64,000 nt of DNA from Rheum nobile. Taxonomy: Eukaryota; Streptophyta; Magnoliopsida; Caryophyllales; Polygonaceae. The stretch is from positions 11,656,001 to 11,720,000 of the forward strand of contig WOAB01000040.1 in the NCBI GenBank assembly GCA_027886185.1, given 5' to 3'. Under the pieces are notes generated by a model. That model was not told the origin of the DNA and did not search any database. It worked only from the letters and a program-made list of their open reading frames with translations. A program made the position numbers and the translations under genes. Of the stretch, positions 22,232 to 33,175 are shown in pieces. Numbering within the stretch: the first letter of the stretch is position 1; each line of letters begins with the position of its first letter.

Positions 22232-24118
22232 CTAGACCTGCTTCTTTTTCTTCTGCTTCTGGTTCCTCTTGATCGTGCATAGCTCCTTCAAGAACCGAGC
22301 ATACTTGGGAAAGCTTTTAACAAGTTTGAGCAAAGGGATGTTAACCTCACACTTGCTGAAAGTTTCGAAGAGGTCCTTGTCGTCGACTACCCTTCTCTCC
22401 TTGAGCGCCTCTGGAAATGGGGCGGGTGGCTTCTCGGAACCGAGAGGAGGAAAGTATGGACGAACGTAGGTGTCCACATAAGGCTCAGCAACAACTCCAG
22501 AAGTCTCGCCGCGGGTGCGGCCAGAGGTCACCACCGGGTGCGATGGATCCCCAGAATTTTCTCGAGAAATAGTACCGCCACCGCTGGGTGCGGTGGGTGA
22601 CACCGCGGGGTACGGTGAACTTGACAGAACATTCTGTCCCTCCTTTTCATGCTCGCCGCGGGTGCGGTCACCTTGCCGCTGGGTGCGGTCATTTTCCAGA
22701 ATACCCTCTTTTCCCGAGTCGTCCTCTTCAGCACTAGGATCGACATGCAATTGCTTTCCACTTCTAAGGGTCACAGCACTAACATTTGTCCGTGGGTTAA
22801 CTACCGTTTGAGATGGTAGATTTCCCGACATCTTTGCATCGATCCTCGTGATGGCTTCAACCATTTGGCTCACCTGCGTTTCCAAATTCTTTATGCTTGA
22901 CGTTGTGGCTTGAACATGAGTAGTGAAATGTTTCGTCAAGGCTTGGAGCATATCTGCAGTTGAAGGAGACGCATCAGGTTGTGGATCTTGCGACCTTTGT
23001 AGAAATTGAGGTCTTGGCTGTTGTTGTTGTTGAAACTGAGGCTGTTGTTGTTGATCCCTCCATCTAAAATTTGGGTGGTCTCTCCATCCCGGATTATAAG
23101 TGTTGGAGTAGGGATCATACCGAGGTCTTGGATCTCCATAACCTCCTACAACGTTTACTTCAGTAGGCGAATCATCTTGTAGTTGAGGACAGGCGTCAGT
23201 GGGGTGGAATTGATCGGCACAGACCCCACACGCTTTGAGTTGCTGAGGAGTTCCTTGCAGCGTAAGTCTCCTCACTATGTCCTTCAACTCAGCAATATCA
23301 CTGGCATACGCAGAGTGACTAGAGTCAGCAACATTGACTCCTCTCTTGGTAGAAGCTCTGCCGAAATTTCTTGTGCCCTCTGCCATCTCTTGAATCTTCT
23401 CCATAGCTGCTGTCGGTGTTGTGTTGAGAATATTGCCGCCACATGCAGCGTCGACAATCCTCCTTTCATTGTCCAGCAGGCCATTGTACAAATGAAGTAC
23501 CAAATCCTGATTGGAATACCCGTGGAATGGACAGCTTGAGCACAGTCTCTTGAAACGCTCATAGTAATCATACAGGCTCTCGTCAGCTTCCTGCTCAATG
23601 TTGCTAATAGCCTTTTTCAAACTGTTTGCCTTCTTTGTAGGGAAATACTTTTCAAGAAACGCCTTATGTAGCTTTTTCCACGTATCGATGCTTTCAGTTG
23701 GCAGATGGTAGTACCAGTCATCAGCAGTGTCCTTCAGGGTGAACCCAAAAGCTCTCATCTTTATTTGCTCCTCAGTAACGTTCGCCGGTTTCATGCTCAT
23801 GCAGACTGTGTGGAATTTACCCATGTGTTTGATTGGGTCCTCTCCAGCCAGTCCATGGAAAGATGGGAGCAAATGAATCAGCCCCGACTTCAACTCAAAG
23901 TTTACGCCCGCTCCTATAGCAGGAATAGTCATAGCTAAAGGTTGCTGTTGTAGGTCAGGCGCAATCAACTGTCTCAACGTTCTATCCGCGTCACCCATTT
24001 CAAATGCAGGGTTGTCAAAAACCAAAGTACGGTTTACTCTACGATCCTGGGACAAATTTCTCTCAATCTCTGGATCAAAATCAAGAAGAGGTGAATTAGT
24101 AGCACGAGTGTGGACCAT
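22232..24118 (-). CDS. Element C Gag polyprotein (~628 aa)
   Basis: The chosen start is MVHTRATNS at 24118; the frame can be extended to 24157, but those codons adjoin the primer site. The Athila-type gag core lies about 100 residues in: GLIHLLPSFHGLAGEDPIKH, KMRAFGFTLKDTADDWYYHL and LEKYFPTKK, then RFKRLCSSCPFHGYS. The core is thought to form the capsid-like particle in the cytoplasm. A single CxxC-type motif (ACGVCADQFHPTDAC) serves as a zinc-knuckle-like site. A Gln/Pro-rich stretch follows. The C-terminal third carries GC-rich hairpin units in frame (22505-22700) without breaking it. It ends with a TAG directly in frame with protease. Apart from that the frame is intact, in contrast to gag of D and B. 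Confidence 0.88.
   Translation of the reverse strand: MVHTRATNSPLLDFDPEIERNLSQDRRVNRTLVFDNPAFEMGDADRTLRQLIAPDLQQQPLAMTIPAIGAGVNFELKSGLIHLLPSFHGLAGEDPIKHMGKFHTVCMSMKPANVTEEQIKMRAFGFTLKDTADDWYYHLPTESIDTWKKLHKAFLEKYFPTKKANSLKKAISNIEQEADESLYDYYERFKRLCSSCPFHGYSNQDLVLHLYNGLLDNERRIVDAACGGNILNTTPTAAMEKIQEMAEGTRNFGRASTKRGVNVADSSHSAYASDIAELKDIVRRLTLQGTPQQLKACGVCADQFHPTDACPQLQDDSPTEVNVVGGYGDPRPRYDPYSNTYNPGWRDHPNFRWRDQQQQPQFQQQQQPRPQFLQRSQDPQPDASPSTADMLQALTKHFTTHVQATTSSIKNLETQVSQMVEAITRIDAKMSGNLPSQTVVNPRTNVSAVTLRSGKQLHVDPSAEEDDSGKEGILENDRTQRQGDRTRGEHEKEGQNVLSSSPYPAVSPTAPSGGGTISRENSGDPSHPVVTSGRTRGETSGVVAEPYVDTYVRPYFPPLGSEKPPAPFPEALKERRVVDDKDLFETFSKCEVNIPLLKLVKSFPKYARFLKELCTIKRNQKQKKKKQV
22505..22700. repeat. 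GC-rich hairpin cluster inside Gag of element C
   Basis: Units include CCACCGCTGGGTGCGGTGGG and GCCGCGGGTGCGG. They lie inside the gag frame and are translated as Thr/Arg/Gly- and Pro-rich peptide. Confidence 0.85.
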
Positions 24119-24175
24119 AAGATAGGTCCACACCAAGGTAGGCAACAAACAAATCACAAAAACAGAAAATTTGAC

Positions 24176-24193
24176 TCTCCGACAACGGCGCCA
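24176..24193 (-). promoter_or_regulatory. Primer binding site of element C (tRNA-Asp type)
   Basis: Minus sense TGGCGCCGTTGTCGGAGA, four bases after the LTR end. It matches the 3' end complement of tRNA-Asp used by Athila elements, with small differences. Confidence 0.9.
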
Positions 24194-24197
24194 AATT

Positions 24198-25601
24198 TGA
24201 TAGAGCTAAAGTCGTATGCCTATCAAAGAAATCCTAAAGTACCTACTACAGAGTATAGCAAGCAAGTCAGGGTCGATCCCACAGAGAGTCAGGTTATCTA
24301 TTCTTGTAATTCACGTCACCGACTAGGAACTAGGGGGGGGGGGGGTTTGTTTGTGTTTTTCGTAACCAAAGTAAACAAAGCAAGTACCCAAGTTCGCAAA
24401 TAACGGTTGAGAATAATAAGGGAAAAAGCGCCACACTTAACAAAGATCCACACAACAATAGATAGGTCGATCACGAAATTCTATCAATCTCAAGTTCTTA
24501 ATATTCCTATAGTTGTTCTTATCCCGATCATAGATAACTATTAGTTCTACCAGCCCTAATAATACTTATCACCAAATCAAATCCGAAAACCTTCAAGACT
24601 CAATAAAGCAATAGCAATCAAACAAGGATTCAACAAGATACATGCAATAGAAACAACCCGTTACTATAAGCATGCAATTAACTCTCTCCCACGATGAAGC
24701 GCTCAGATCCCCTATACGCAACAATCATGCTTGCTATTAGATATGCAACCCGAACCCGGAATCACAAGTCCTAGCAATTAGGAAGATATCAATAAACCTA
24801 GGTGATCAATCTAGATAAATCAACATGAACCAATAATCAATCAAGTACAAGAGAATCAATCCAACTAGATAGGAAAACGAACAAGAGTAGAAAACTCACA
24901 ACCAATCAATTGCTGGCTTCAAACTGTCAAGTGCAACAATGGAGGTTTAGTTCTCCATTAGGGTTTGTGAGAGCAAAAACGTAGAAAGGTGGCAACTAGG
25001 GTTGTTTTTCACAAAGTCTTAACAATTAGACTTAAATACTAAGGCAAACATTCAGGAATAAAATAAAGGAAAATAACAAACTTGGAAACAAAGTCTCGGA
25101 TTTAAAATAAAACGGAACAAAAACACGGAACGAAAGTCTTCAGCGCGTCGCCACCGCGGGTGCGGTGGGTCCCACCGTTGGGTGCGGTGGCTCTCCAGTG
25201 GCTTCTGTCCACTTCTCTGACGACCTCGCCGCAGGTGCGGCAGTGCCCACCGCTGGGTGCGGTGGGACTCCAAAATCTTGTCTGGTTTCTACTTCTTCCA
25301 CCGCAGGGGGCGGTGGTCTTCGGCGCGGGTGCGGCAAGGCTCCAGTAACATCTCCTCTTCAAAGCTCTTCCTTGCAATCTCTCGCACCGCTCCTCAACTC
25401 GTCTCTTCACTCCTTTGGCGTCTTTCCTTGCTGGCTTCCTTCCTCAGTGTCTCCTAGATATCCACAATAGCTTAAACACCTCCAAAAACACCAAACTTCG
25501 CCTCCAAATGCCATACACATGAATGTGTCTAAATCTACCCGAATGACACCAATAAACCCTCTAATGACTCTTACTTAAGCCCTATAAATTAGTGCTTATC
25601 A
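24198..25601 (-). repeat. 5' LTR of element C
   Basis: Plus-strand ends are TGATAGAGCTAAAG and GTGCTTATCA, 1404 bp, the same length as its partner. It has 13 G at 24333-24345 and a GC-rich hairpin cluster at about 25152-25337. Confidence 0.93.
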
Positions 25602-26407
25602 AATATATACAACCTATTATAATTCATATTTTAACACATTGTTTTATCAAATCTGTTCCCAAACATAAAAACAACAACTTTTATCCCATCTTAATTAACA
25701 ATCAAATAATTGATAATCAAGGGAAGCATGGAATAATGAGCAAGAGAGAACCGCCACTTGCCTTAGACTAAACAAATCGAAGAGATCGGGTTCTGAGATC
25801 TGGAACTTGAATCTGAGTACGGATTCCTACAACGACGAGTTATAAGAAAGAACCCTAAGTTAGATACAATACGAAGATACAAAACGAAACGAAGATACAA
25901 AACGAAACGAAGGGAAAAAGGCATGAGCCGCGACCGTGGTTACCATGGCCGCGATCGGGCTTGCTAGGCAAAGCCGCGGTCGCGGTTTTCTGGGCCAAGC
26001 CCGCGGTCGCGGTGGATGGAGCCGCGGTCGCGAATCTCTATCCCGACGCGAGGTTAGGCGGCTTCGAAGCCTTACCGACGACGACGATGAGGCTTGCACT
26101 CCACCACCGCATATCACCACCACACTAGGCTTCACAAGGCTACCAACGACTTCCTCTGGCGACCACTAAAACTCCGGCGACGAGCAACAACTCCGGCGAC
26201 AACAAGAACTTTTGAAGAGAAGAAGATGGAGCTTGAGATTGATGAAGGGAATGGCTTCCACGAGCTCCCTTTTATAGGCATGGAGGAGGAGGAGGAGTTC
26301 ACCCCACACCGGCAAACCAAACGATCCAGCTCCCCCGGCGTTAGGAGCACAAGGAGAAAACCAGACGTCGGCCTTCTGGAAGCCGACGAAGAAGACGAAC
26401 AGAGGAA

Positions 26408-26504
26408 ACCGCAGTCGCGGTTTCAGAGCCGCGATCGCGGTTTGCCCCTGGGCGAAACCGCAGGTGCGGTTTCAAACCGCGGTCGCGGAACTGCCGCGCT
26501 CGCG
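26408..26504. repeat. GC-rich hairpin cluster in solo LTR
   Basis: Units such as AACCGCAGTCGCGGTT, GCCGCGATCGCGGT and AACCGCGGTCGCGG, with a CCGC-N4-GCGG core. A second cluster lies at 25927-26035. The long plus-strand ORF at 26094-26741 runs through the later cluster and is not a gene. Confidence 0.88.
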
Positions 26505-26704
26505 TCTCTGGGTCCTTGGTCGCGGTTCTTGCTCGAGGTCGTGCTTAAACTTATTATTTTTAGTACTCCCAAATACTTTAAGACCCAAAATCTTCCTAAA
26601 TGTATATTATTACGTTCAAATGATTCTTACAGAGGTTACAAAAATTGCCCAACACGTCTTGCTTACAAACGACAGTTGGGACTTTTAGGGGTTATTACAA
26701 CAAG

Positions 26705-27105
26705 ATGGCATCTGGATGCTACCAACTTCATTATTAACTAGTATAGAATGTCGTTGTTATACATGCCATGATTCAGTTGACAAACTTTATATGGAATCCA
26801 AAGGAGAGTAGTATTTGTTCAATGAAATCCCGGCGTATTTTGTCATATATTTTTTCCATATCTAACTTTAGTGTCATCCAACCTGATTTTCTTATTTGTT
26901 TCATGTGAAATGAGTGGAAAAATTCATGAGCAATTAATAGGTTGTCATGAATCAGTCGACCTTCCACAACGGCACCTTCTAAAGGACAGATCAAATGTGG
27001 GAGTAGTGGATTTAATTTGTTTGTCAATATCTTCCTGATAACTTCATAAGTGGTATTACACATGCTAATTAGTCTAAAATTACTTTTATTTAGTGGAGCC
27101 TCTGA
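26705..27105 (-). pseudogene. LINE fragment: N-terminal part of reverse transcriptase
   Basis: Minus sense reads KSNFRLISMCNTTYEVIRKI, then LICPLEGAVVEGRLIHDNLL and WMTLKLDMEKIYDKI. These match the opening RT blocks of plant LINEs: the NFRPISLCN-like block, the Q-x-A-F-V-x-G-R-x-I-x-D-N block (here decayed) and the K-x-D-x-x-K-A-Y-D block. It continues into ILVNNEVGSIQMPSC before the solo LTR, and the frame resumes with GIKQGDP beyond it. The LINE is 5'-truncated near 27105; endonuclease and ORF1 are not present. Confidence 0.88.
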
Positions 27106-27670
27106 TGCGTCATTGGCCTCGATGTGTGACAAGGATGTCCGGATGACTGGATCTAGATCTTGTAATGAGTCTTGTTCTCCGAAGTTGAGGTTCGAACGAT
27201 TGGCAATGGATTCAAGATGGTGAAACCGGCCCAGATCTGGCAAGGACTCAACGTGTTGAGTCGGCCTTGATGGAGATGGTCGACGTGATGACCGGCAAGT
27301 TATGGTGACCAAAGTATCGATCGACAAGAATGATAAGTGTTTGGTGACGCCAAGGTTAATGGAGGAGACAAACTCAACTACTAGATTGAACTTCAAATAT
27401 GACGTGAAAAATACAAGGATGGCCGATGAAGGCATTATATAGGCGAGTGTGATCAGATGGGCCGAGACTCTCTTAATGGGCTAGCCCACTAACATTAGTG
27501 GAGCACACGCCGGAAATAGAAACTACTAAACTAGGCAAGACAAACATAGCAATATCTAAACATAACAAGAACCTAAAAATAACATAAGTGCTAAAAATGG
27601 ATAGGCGCCGGTCTTGTGAGGACTAGCGAGGCGAGCGCGCGGGCACTGGGGAGTGCTGAGGCATGAGTCG
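27106..27670. other. Unassigned spacer between LINE and chromovirus remnant
   Basis: Possibly LTR remains of the neighbouring minus-strand chromovirus, since it lies just past the end of its integrase, but I cannot show LTR ends. The N-terminal 110 residues of the minus frame 26773-27435 come from here and match nothing I recognise. Confidence 0.4.
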
Positions 27671-29078
27671 CTAAGGCAAAGATGCCTCCGACGCTGGGGT
27701 GCCAGGCATCCAAGGCTCAAATGAAGGCACCGGAGTCGAGATGATGTTGAGTGAATCGAGCAACATGAGCGGTGTCGGTGTGTCAGGGATGTCGGCACTA
27801 GCGAAGGCTCGCGCGACCAGAGATTGTGTCACTTGGGCGATGGCCTTAGCGCGTGCCCGAGTGACGGGGCCATTGGAGTGTAGGCTCGTGGCTTCTTCTT
27901 CCTCAGTGGCGGTCATAGAGGGCAGGGTCGCATCACTCTCCCCCACTTGGCTGTGAAGCGTCCCTGCTTCACCCTCATCAAACTTCGGCTTGACATATGG
28001 CGAAAGATCCACCACATTGAATGTCGAATGGACACTGTACTCATCCGGGAGGTCTACTTGGTAGGCGTTGTCGCCAATTTCCTTGACAATTCGAAACGGA
28101 CCATCACCTCTTTGGTCTAACTTGTTCTTGTGCTTGGAAGGAAAGCGCTCCTTTCTCAAATGGACCCAAACCAAGTCACCGAGGGAAAACACCATGTGAC
28201 GACGACCCTTGCTATGTTGGGCCGCATATTGAGCCGCACGACGCTCAAGTTGTGCCCGGGTCCACCTGTGTAGCTCTTGAACATACTCCGCTTGCTTTAA
28301 AGCTTGAAGCTTCTCCTAGTCATGCATGGAGAGTGGTACCATATCCAATGGAGTCAAAGGGTTGCATCCGTACACCACCTCAAATGGCGTGAGCTTGGTC
28401 GCCGAGTGCCTAGACCTGTTATAGGAGAACTCAACAATAGAGAGTAAGCTTTCCCAACGGCGAGGGTTGGACTTGAGAATGGTCCTAAAGAGAGCTCCTA
28501 GGGTTCTGTTGGTCACCTCTTTTTGGCCATCAGTCTGTGGGTGATAGCTAGTTGAAAATAGGAGGTTAGTGCCTAGCGTACCCCAAAGTGTCCTCCAAAA
28601 ATGACCAACAAATTTGGCATCCCGATCACTCATAATAGTCCTCGGAATACCATGTAATCGCACCACATTCTCACAAAAAAGGTTAGCTATGTCCGTCGCA
28701 TTGATGGTGGTCATACAAGCTATGAAATGGGCCATTTCGGAAAAGCGGTCAACAACTATAAAGATAGAATCCTTACCCCTCTTATACATAGGCAAACCCG
28801 TAATGAAATCCATAGACAAATCCTCCCACGGGGCCTCGGGTATAGGCACAGGGGTGTAAAGACCATAAGGACTCAATCTAGCCCTGGATCTTTGACAAGT
28901 CACACAACTCTTGCGAAATCGGGTGACATGTCTAGTCATGTGGGGCCAAAAGAAAGGTTCTCTAAGGGCTGCTAGAGTTTTGGCCACCCCAAAGTGGCGA
29001 TGGCCATCATGATTTCTTTTTGCTAGAGTTTTGGCTACCCTAAAGTGGACACGACCATCATCTTGGAGAAAAGTGTGG
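27671..29078 (-). pseudogene. Chromovirus remnant: integrase and C-terminal tail (CRM-like)
   Basis: The minus frame 28316-28987 carries the integrase core: REPFFWPHM, SCVTCQRSRA (zinc-finger cysteines), LSMDFITGLP, TIMSDRDAKF and YHPQTDGQKEVTNR, so all three catalytic acidic residues are present. After a stop at 28316 the frame continues through LEKLQ-like sequence into 27671-28195. There LGDLVWVHLRKERFPSK and STFNVVDLSPY are typical of CRM-like chromoviruses, ending with GPVTRARAKA instead of a canonical chromodomain. The same C-terminal motif recurs in element E. Near 28966-29070 about 50 bases of the integrase zinc-finger region are duplicated in tandem. Everything upstream is cut off by the LTR of D at 29079. 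Confidence 0.85.
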
Positions 29079-30372
29079 TGATAGGTGCCATTTCATGCAC
29101 CTTAACTAGTGATTATTAGCATGATTTAGATGGAGTTTCGGTATAGATTTAGGCTAAGTCTGTAATCCAGAAGAAGGGTTGAGAAGTGAAGATATCATAG
29201 GATTTACAGCTTAATGAAGGATGGGAAAGATGGAGGAGAAGATCTGCTTAAGACTCATGGAGGAAGGCTACCATCACTTGGTAGTACAGAAGAGCAGAAG
29301 ATGAAGACTTGAAGAAGCTGTACTTTGCCGCCCCACGCCAAAAGCCACCGCGACCCGGCGGTGGATCTCAGAGAGGGCAACCCAGCGAAGCCGCCGCCCC
29401 GCGGTGGAACTCACCGCCCCGCGGTGGATGTAGACGCCTCGCGGCCAGCAGAGATTTGTTTCCCATTTTGCATTTTCGGATCACCCATTTTTATTATTTT
29501 ATTTCTTTTATTATTATTATTATTATTGTTAGGTTTAGCTTATTTTCCTTTGCCTATTTAAGGTCTTTTCCAGGCCTTAGATAGGGGACTCTCTCGTTTT
29601 CATTTCTATCTCTAGGGTTTGAACGAATGGAGAACTAAACACGTTTGTTTCGCTAGACGATTGAAGCATTGCAATGGATTGGTTGTGAGATTTATATTCC
29701 TTGTTCTATATCTTATTAAGTTGGTTTAATTCTCTTGAGCATATTGTCTATTGGTTTGTGTTGATTTATCTAGAGTAGCTAACTAGGTTTATCGATATTT
29801 ATCATAGTGCTAGGATTTGCATATAGCGGAATGCGAGTGCATATCTAGTAAGAAACACAATTGTTACATATAGTGGAATACGAGTGTGCAATTGTGAGAG
29901 AGAGTTATTTGCATGTTAAATAGTAAGGTTTTCTTCTATTTGCATGTATCCTATATCCTTGTTTGAATGCTATTGCTGTATTAATAGTAAGGTTTTCTTC
30001 TATTGATATTGTGGTAAGTGCTGCCAACAACTGTCTGAATTGGTAGTTAATTACGATCAGGATGGGAACGACTATAAGATTATAAAGAGAACTTGGAACA
30101 ATAGTTATCAGTGATCAATCTATTTCATCTGCAGTGTGGATATTTGTCTAGTGGAATACTTCCACACATCATACTTATTCTTTCTCTAAAGCTTAAATCA
30201 TTGTTACTCTGCGATCACACAAAACCCCCCTTTGTTACTTGTCAGTCACACGTCTTTTGCATACAGATAACTGACTCCCTGTGGGATCAACCCTGACTTG
30301 CTTGCTATACTCTTTAGTAGGTGATTTAGGATTTATTTGATAGGAAAACGACACCGGTTTCCGGCCTTGTCA
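29079..30372 (+). repeat. 5' LTR of element D
   Basis: Starts TGATAGGTGCCATTTC and ends GGCCTTGTCA, 1294 bp. It has a cluster of CACCGCCCCGCGGTG-type hairpins at about 29330-29440, a TTA microsatellite at about 29508-29527, and a CCCCCC run near 30224, where the other Athila-like LTRs have a G-run in the opposite orientation. Confidence 0.88.
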
Positions 30373-30376
30373 AATT

Positions 30377-30394
30377 TGGCGCCGTTGTCGGGGA
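30377..30394 (+). promoter_or_regulatory. Primer binding site of element D (tRNA-Asp type)
   Basis: TGGCGCCGTTGTCGGGGA, four bases after the LTR end. Confidence 0.92.
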
Positions 30395-30509
30395 GTCAAA
30401 TACTCTGTTTGTGATTATTTGTGATTGACTGCGGTGTGGATCTATCTTACGGTCCGCACCTTTGCTACTGATTCACTACTTGTTGAAGTTGATACAGAGA
30501 CATGTATGA

Positions 30510-32235
30510 ATGGCTCAGACACTCCGACATCTGACTGCGCCAGATCTGATACAACATCCATTGGCTATAATCATTCCATCCCTTGCGGATGGTGTGACAT
30601 TTGAGCTCAGAACATGAGTGATACAGTTGCTCCCGAGATACCATGGACGAAGTGGAGAAGACCCCATCCAACACTTGGGTAAATTCCACAACGTCATTAT
30701 GAGCATTAAACCAGCTAACGTCATTGAAGATCAAATTAAAATGAGAGCCTTCGGGTTCACTCTTAACAACGATGCTGAAGACTGGTACTATCATCTATCT
30801 GGCGGAAGCATAGATTCATGGGCTAAGCTACATAAGGCCTTCCTCGCACAATATTTCCCAACCAAGATGGCGAAGGCTTTGAAAAGGGCGATTTCCAGTA
30901 TTGAACAAGGAGAGGAGGAGACCCTTTATGACTATTGTGAGCGGTTCAAACGACTTTGTTCTAGTTGCCCGTTCCATGGTTTTGACAAGAAAGCTCTAGT
31001 ACTCTATGTTTACAATGGGCTGCTAGATGATGAAAGAAGAATCATAGATGCTACTTGTGGTGGTAGTATCTTGAATATGACCCCTGATGCAGCCATGATT
31101 AGACTTCATGATATGGCTGAGAGCACAAGGGATTTCGATGAAGCCCCAAAGACCAGAGGAGTTAATGCTGTCAACTCCAATGATGCACATTTATTGCAAG
31201 AAATTGCTTCATTGAAAGACATAATTGCGAAGATGGGTAAACAAGAAGCACCTCAACAGCACAATGCTTGTGGAATTTGCGTTGATCCATTTCACAACAC
31301 CAATGCTTGTCCCCAACTTCAGGATGCCACTACTGCTGAAGTATACGCTGTTGGAGGTTACGGACCTATTAGACCTCGACATGATCAACAACAGCTACAA
31401 CAACCACCATAACCTCACTTTGATGAGCTACCAGTTGCTCCCCAAGCTAGTAGTTCCCCTTCAACTAACGACTTGCTCATAGCCTTAACAATGCACTTCA
31501 GAACTCATGTGCAAACAACTGAGGCAAGCATCAAGAGCATGGAAAAGAAAGTGGGTCAGTTAACAGATGTGGTCACTAGGTTGGACAAAAGGGTCTCGCA
31601 AGAAAGTGTAAGTGCTGTGACCCTCCGAAGTGGCAATAAATTGCAAGTTGCTCCTACTGCTGAAAAGGACGACAAAGCTGAAATTGAAGATGGGCAAATC
31701 CCACCGCCCCGCGGTGCTTGCGACCGCGACCCGACGGGAACTCTCAGTTCCCCTGAGTTACCACCACCGCCTCGCGGCCAAGAACACCGCCCCGCGGTAA
31801 AACCACCGCCCCGCGGTGAAAGCCCAGATCTTGATCATGACGAAGAAAAGGACCCCTATGTTCGTCCAAATTTGCCTCCTCTTGGTTCTAAAAAGCCACC
31901 TGCCCCCTTTTCCGGAGGCACTAAAGGAAAGGAGAATAATCGACGACAAGGATCTCTTCGACACCTTCAGTAAGTGTGAGGTAAACACCCCCCTCCTTAA
32001 ACTTGTAAAGAGTGTACCTAGGTATGCTAAGTTTTTAAAGGAGCTATGCACCATCAAGAGAAATCAGAAGCTGAAGGGCAAGGAAAAAGTCAAGGTCAGC
32101 AAACGCGTATCCGCTGTATTCCAGAGGCGTATGCCAAAGAAGTGCGGCGATCCAGGTATGTGGAGCATTCTTTGTAATATTGGTGACACTAAATTTGAAA
32201 GAGCTATGCTTGATCTTGGTGCCTCCATTCTTTGA
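30510..32235 (+). pseudogene. Element D gag and protease start (broken)
   Basis: The likely start is ATG at 30510 (MAQTLRHLTAPDL), parallel to the DADRTLRQLIAPDL stretch of C gag. A TGA at about 30615 interrupts it, then the frame continues with GEDPIQHLGKFHNVIMSIKP and SCPFHGFDKKAL, the Athila gag core. A TAA at about 31410 interrupts the same frame, which then runs on to 31973. Near 31910 a frameshift moves it to a second frame (to 32235) ending in the protease motif MLDLGAS. The segment 31703-31820 holds CCGCCCCGCGG hairpin units in frame, translated as repeated PPPRG. Damage includes two stops and at least two frameshifts. Confidence 0.85.
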
Positions 32236-33175
32236 ATCTCTTAGACTTGGAACTCTGTAGGAAACAGGAATTGTAATTCAATTAGCTGATAGGTCTAGTG
32301 TCTACCCTAGAGGAGTAGTAGAGGATGTTCTTGTTATGGTTGATAAATTGATATTCCCTGCAGATTTTTATGTCTTAGATATGGATACGGATACAAAGGC
32401 GACTCCTATACTGTTAGGTAGACCATATTTGAAAACTGCTAAGACTAAACTTGATTTGCAAAGTGGGACACTTTCTATGGAATTCGATGGGGAGAAGGTG
32501 GAATATAATATATATGAAGCTATGAAACACCCCAATGAAGACCATTCTTTATGCTCCATTGATGTGATTGATTCTATTGCACAAGATATATTTGATATAT
32601 CTGGTCCTGATGAGTTGATGTCCATTGTTGAGAATAATTTGGATTTGTCCCATAAGGAATACTCTTTACCAACTAACATGCAGGAAATCATAGCTCAGAT
32701 GGATGCATATGGTAAGTTTCCTATAGATCCTTTGGGCGTTGGCCCCAATTTACTAAACCCGAGCGAGAAGCTTGTTCCCTCTGTTGTACAGGCTCCCGAG
32801 ATTGAATTGAAGCCGTTGCCGGATCACCTCAAGTACACATTTCTTGGAGCCAATGACACTCTGCCAGTCATTGTGTCTAATAAGCTTTCTGAAGACCAAG
32901 AAATGAATCTATTAGGCGTGCTCAGGGAGTACAAGACTGCGCTAGGATGGACCATTGCAGACATAAAAGGGATAAGTCCCTCGACTTGTATGCATAGGAT
33001 TCTACTTGCAGATGGAGCCAAACCATCTAGGCAGCCACAGAGAAGACTCAATCCTCCAATGATGGAAGTGGTCAAGAAGGAGGTGCTGAAACTCCTTAAA
33101 GCTGATATGAACTTCCCTATTTCCGATAGCCAATGGGTAAGTCCAACTCAGGTTGTCCCTATGAAAGGAGGTATT
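32236..33175 (+). pseudogene. Element D protease C-part and RT N-part
   Basis: The open frame from 32336 has ILLGRPYLKTAKTKLDL, the protease C-terminal strand, then the linker GVGPNLLNPSEKLVPSVVQA and the RT start (RQPQRRLNPPMMEVVKKEV, then ISDSQWVSPTQVVP). It ends at GGT ATT where element B was inserted. The last codons of the listed frame beyond 33175 belong to the LTR of B. The match continues at 42960. Confidence 0.88.

Larger units (their letters stand above)
18525..25601 (-). mobile_element. Athila-like non-autonomous element C (7077 bp, RT to integrase missing)
   Basis: Both LTRs are 1404 bp, with AATAT duplicated on both sides. In element sense the order is: 5' LTR (24198-25601), tRNA-Asp-type primer site, gag, protease, a short RT lead-in, then a jump to the end of pol (CGACATTAACTAAGGCGCTG), 3' noncoding region and 3' LTR (18525-19928). 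RT, RNase H and integrase are absent, so the element must have been moved by proteins of a relative such as D. The LTRs differ at about 30 sites by eye, near 2 percent, so insertion was fairly recent. It sits inside the chromovirus solo LTR. Confidence 0.93.
17326..26699 (-). repeat. Chromovirus solo LTR (~2.29 kb), split by element C
   Basis: The ends are TGTAACACCCCC (left) and GGGGTTATTACA (right), flanked by ACAAG at 17321-17325 and 26700-26704. No internal domain remains, so two LTRs recombined to leave one. The sequence is related to the LTRs of A and B, including the TTGGTTGGTTAGTCTA box and the TACAACCTATTAT stretch, but its termini and GC-rich repeats differ, so it is a separate family. 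Element C entered at AATAT (18520-18524, repeated at 25602-25606). Of the total span, 7077 bp is element C. Confidence 0.92.

Noticed and set aside
19478..25337. GC-rich direct repeats as a CRISPR array
   Set aside because: Units are irregular hairpins without uniform spacers, inside plant LTR elements.
26094..26741. Plus-strand ORF of 215 codons
   Set aside because: It lies wholly or mostly inside the solo LTR, antisense to it, and its Arg/Gly-rich part is read from GC-rich hairpins.
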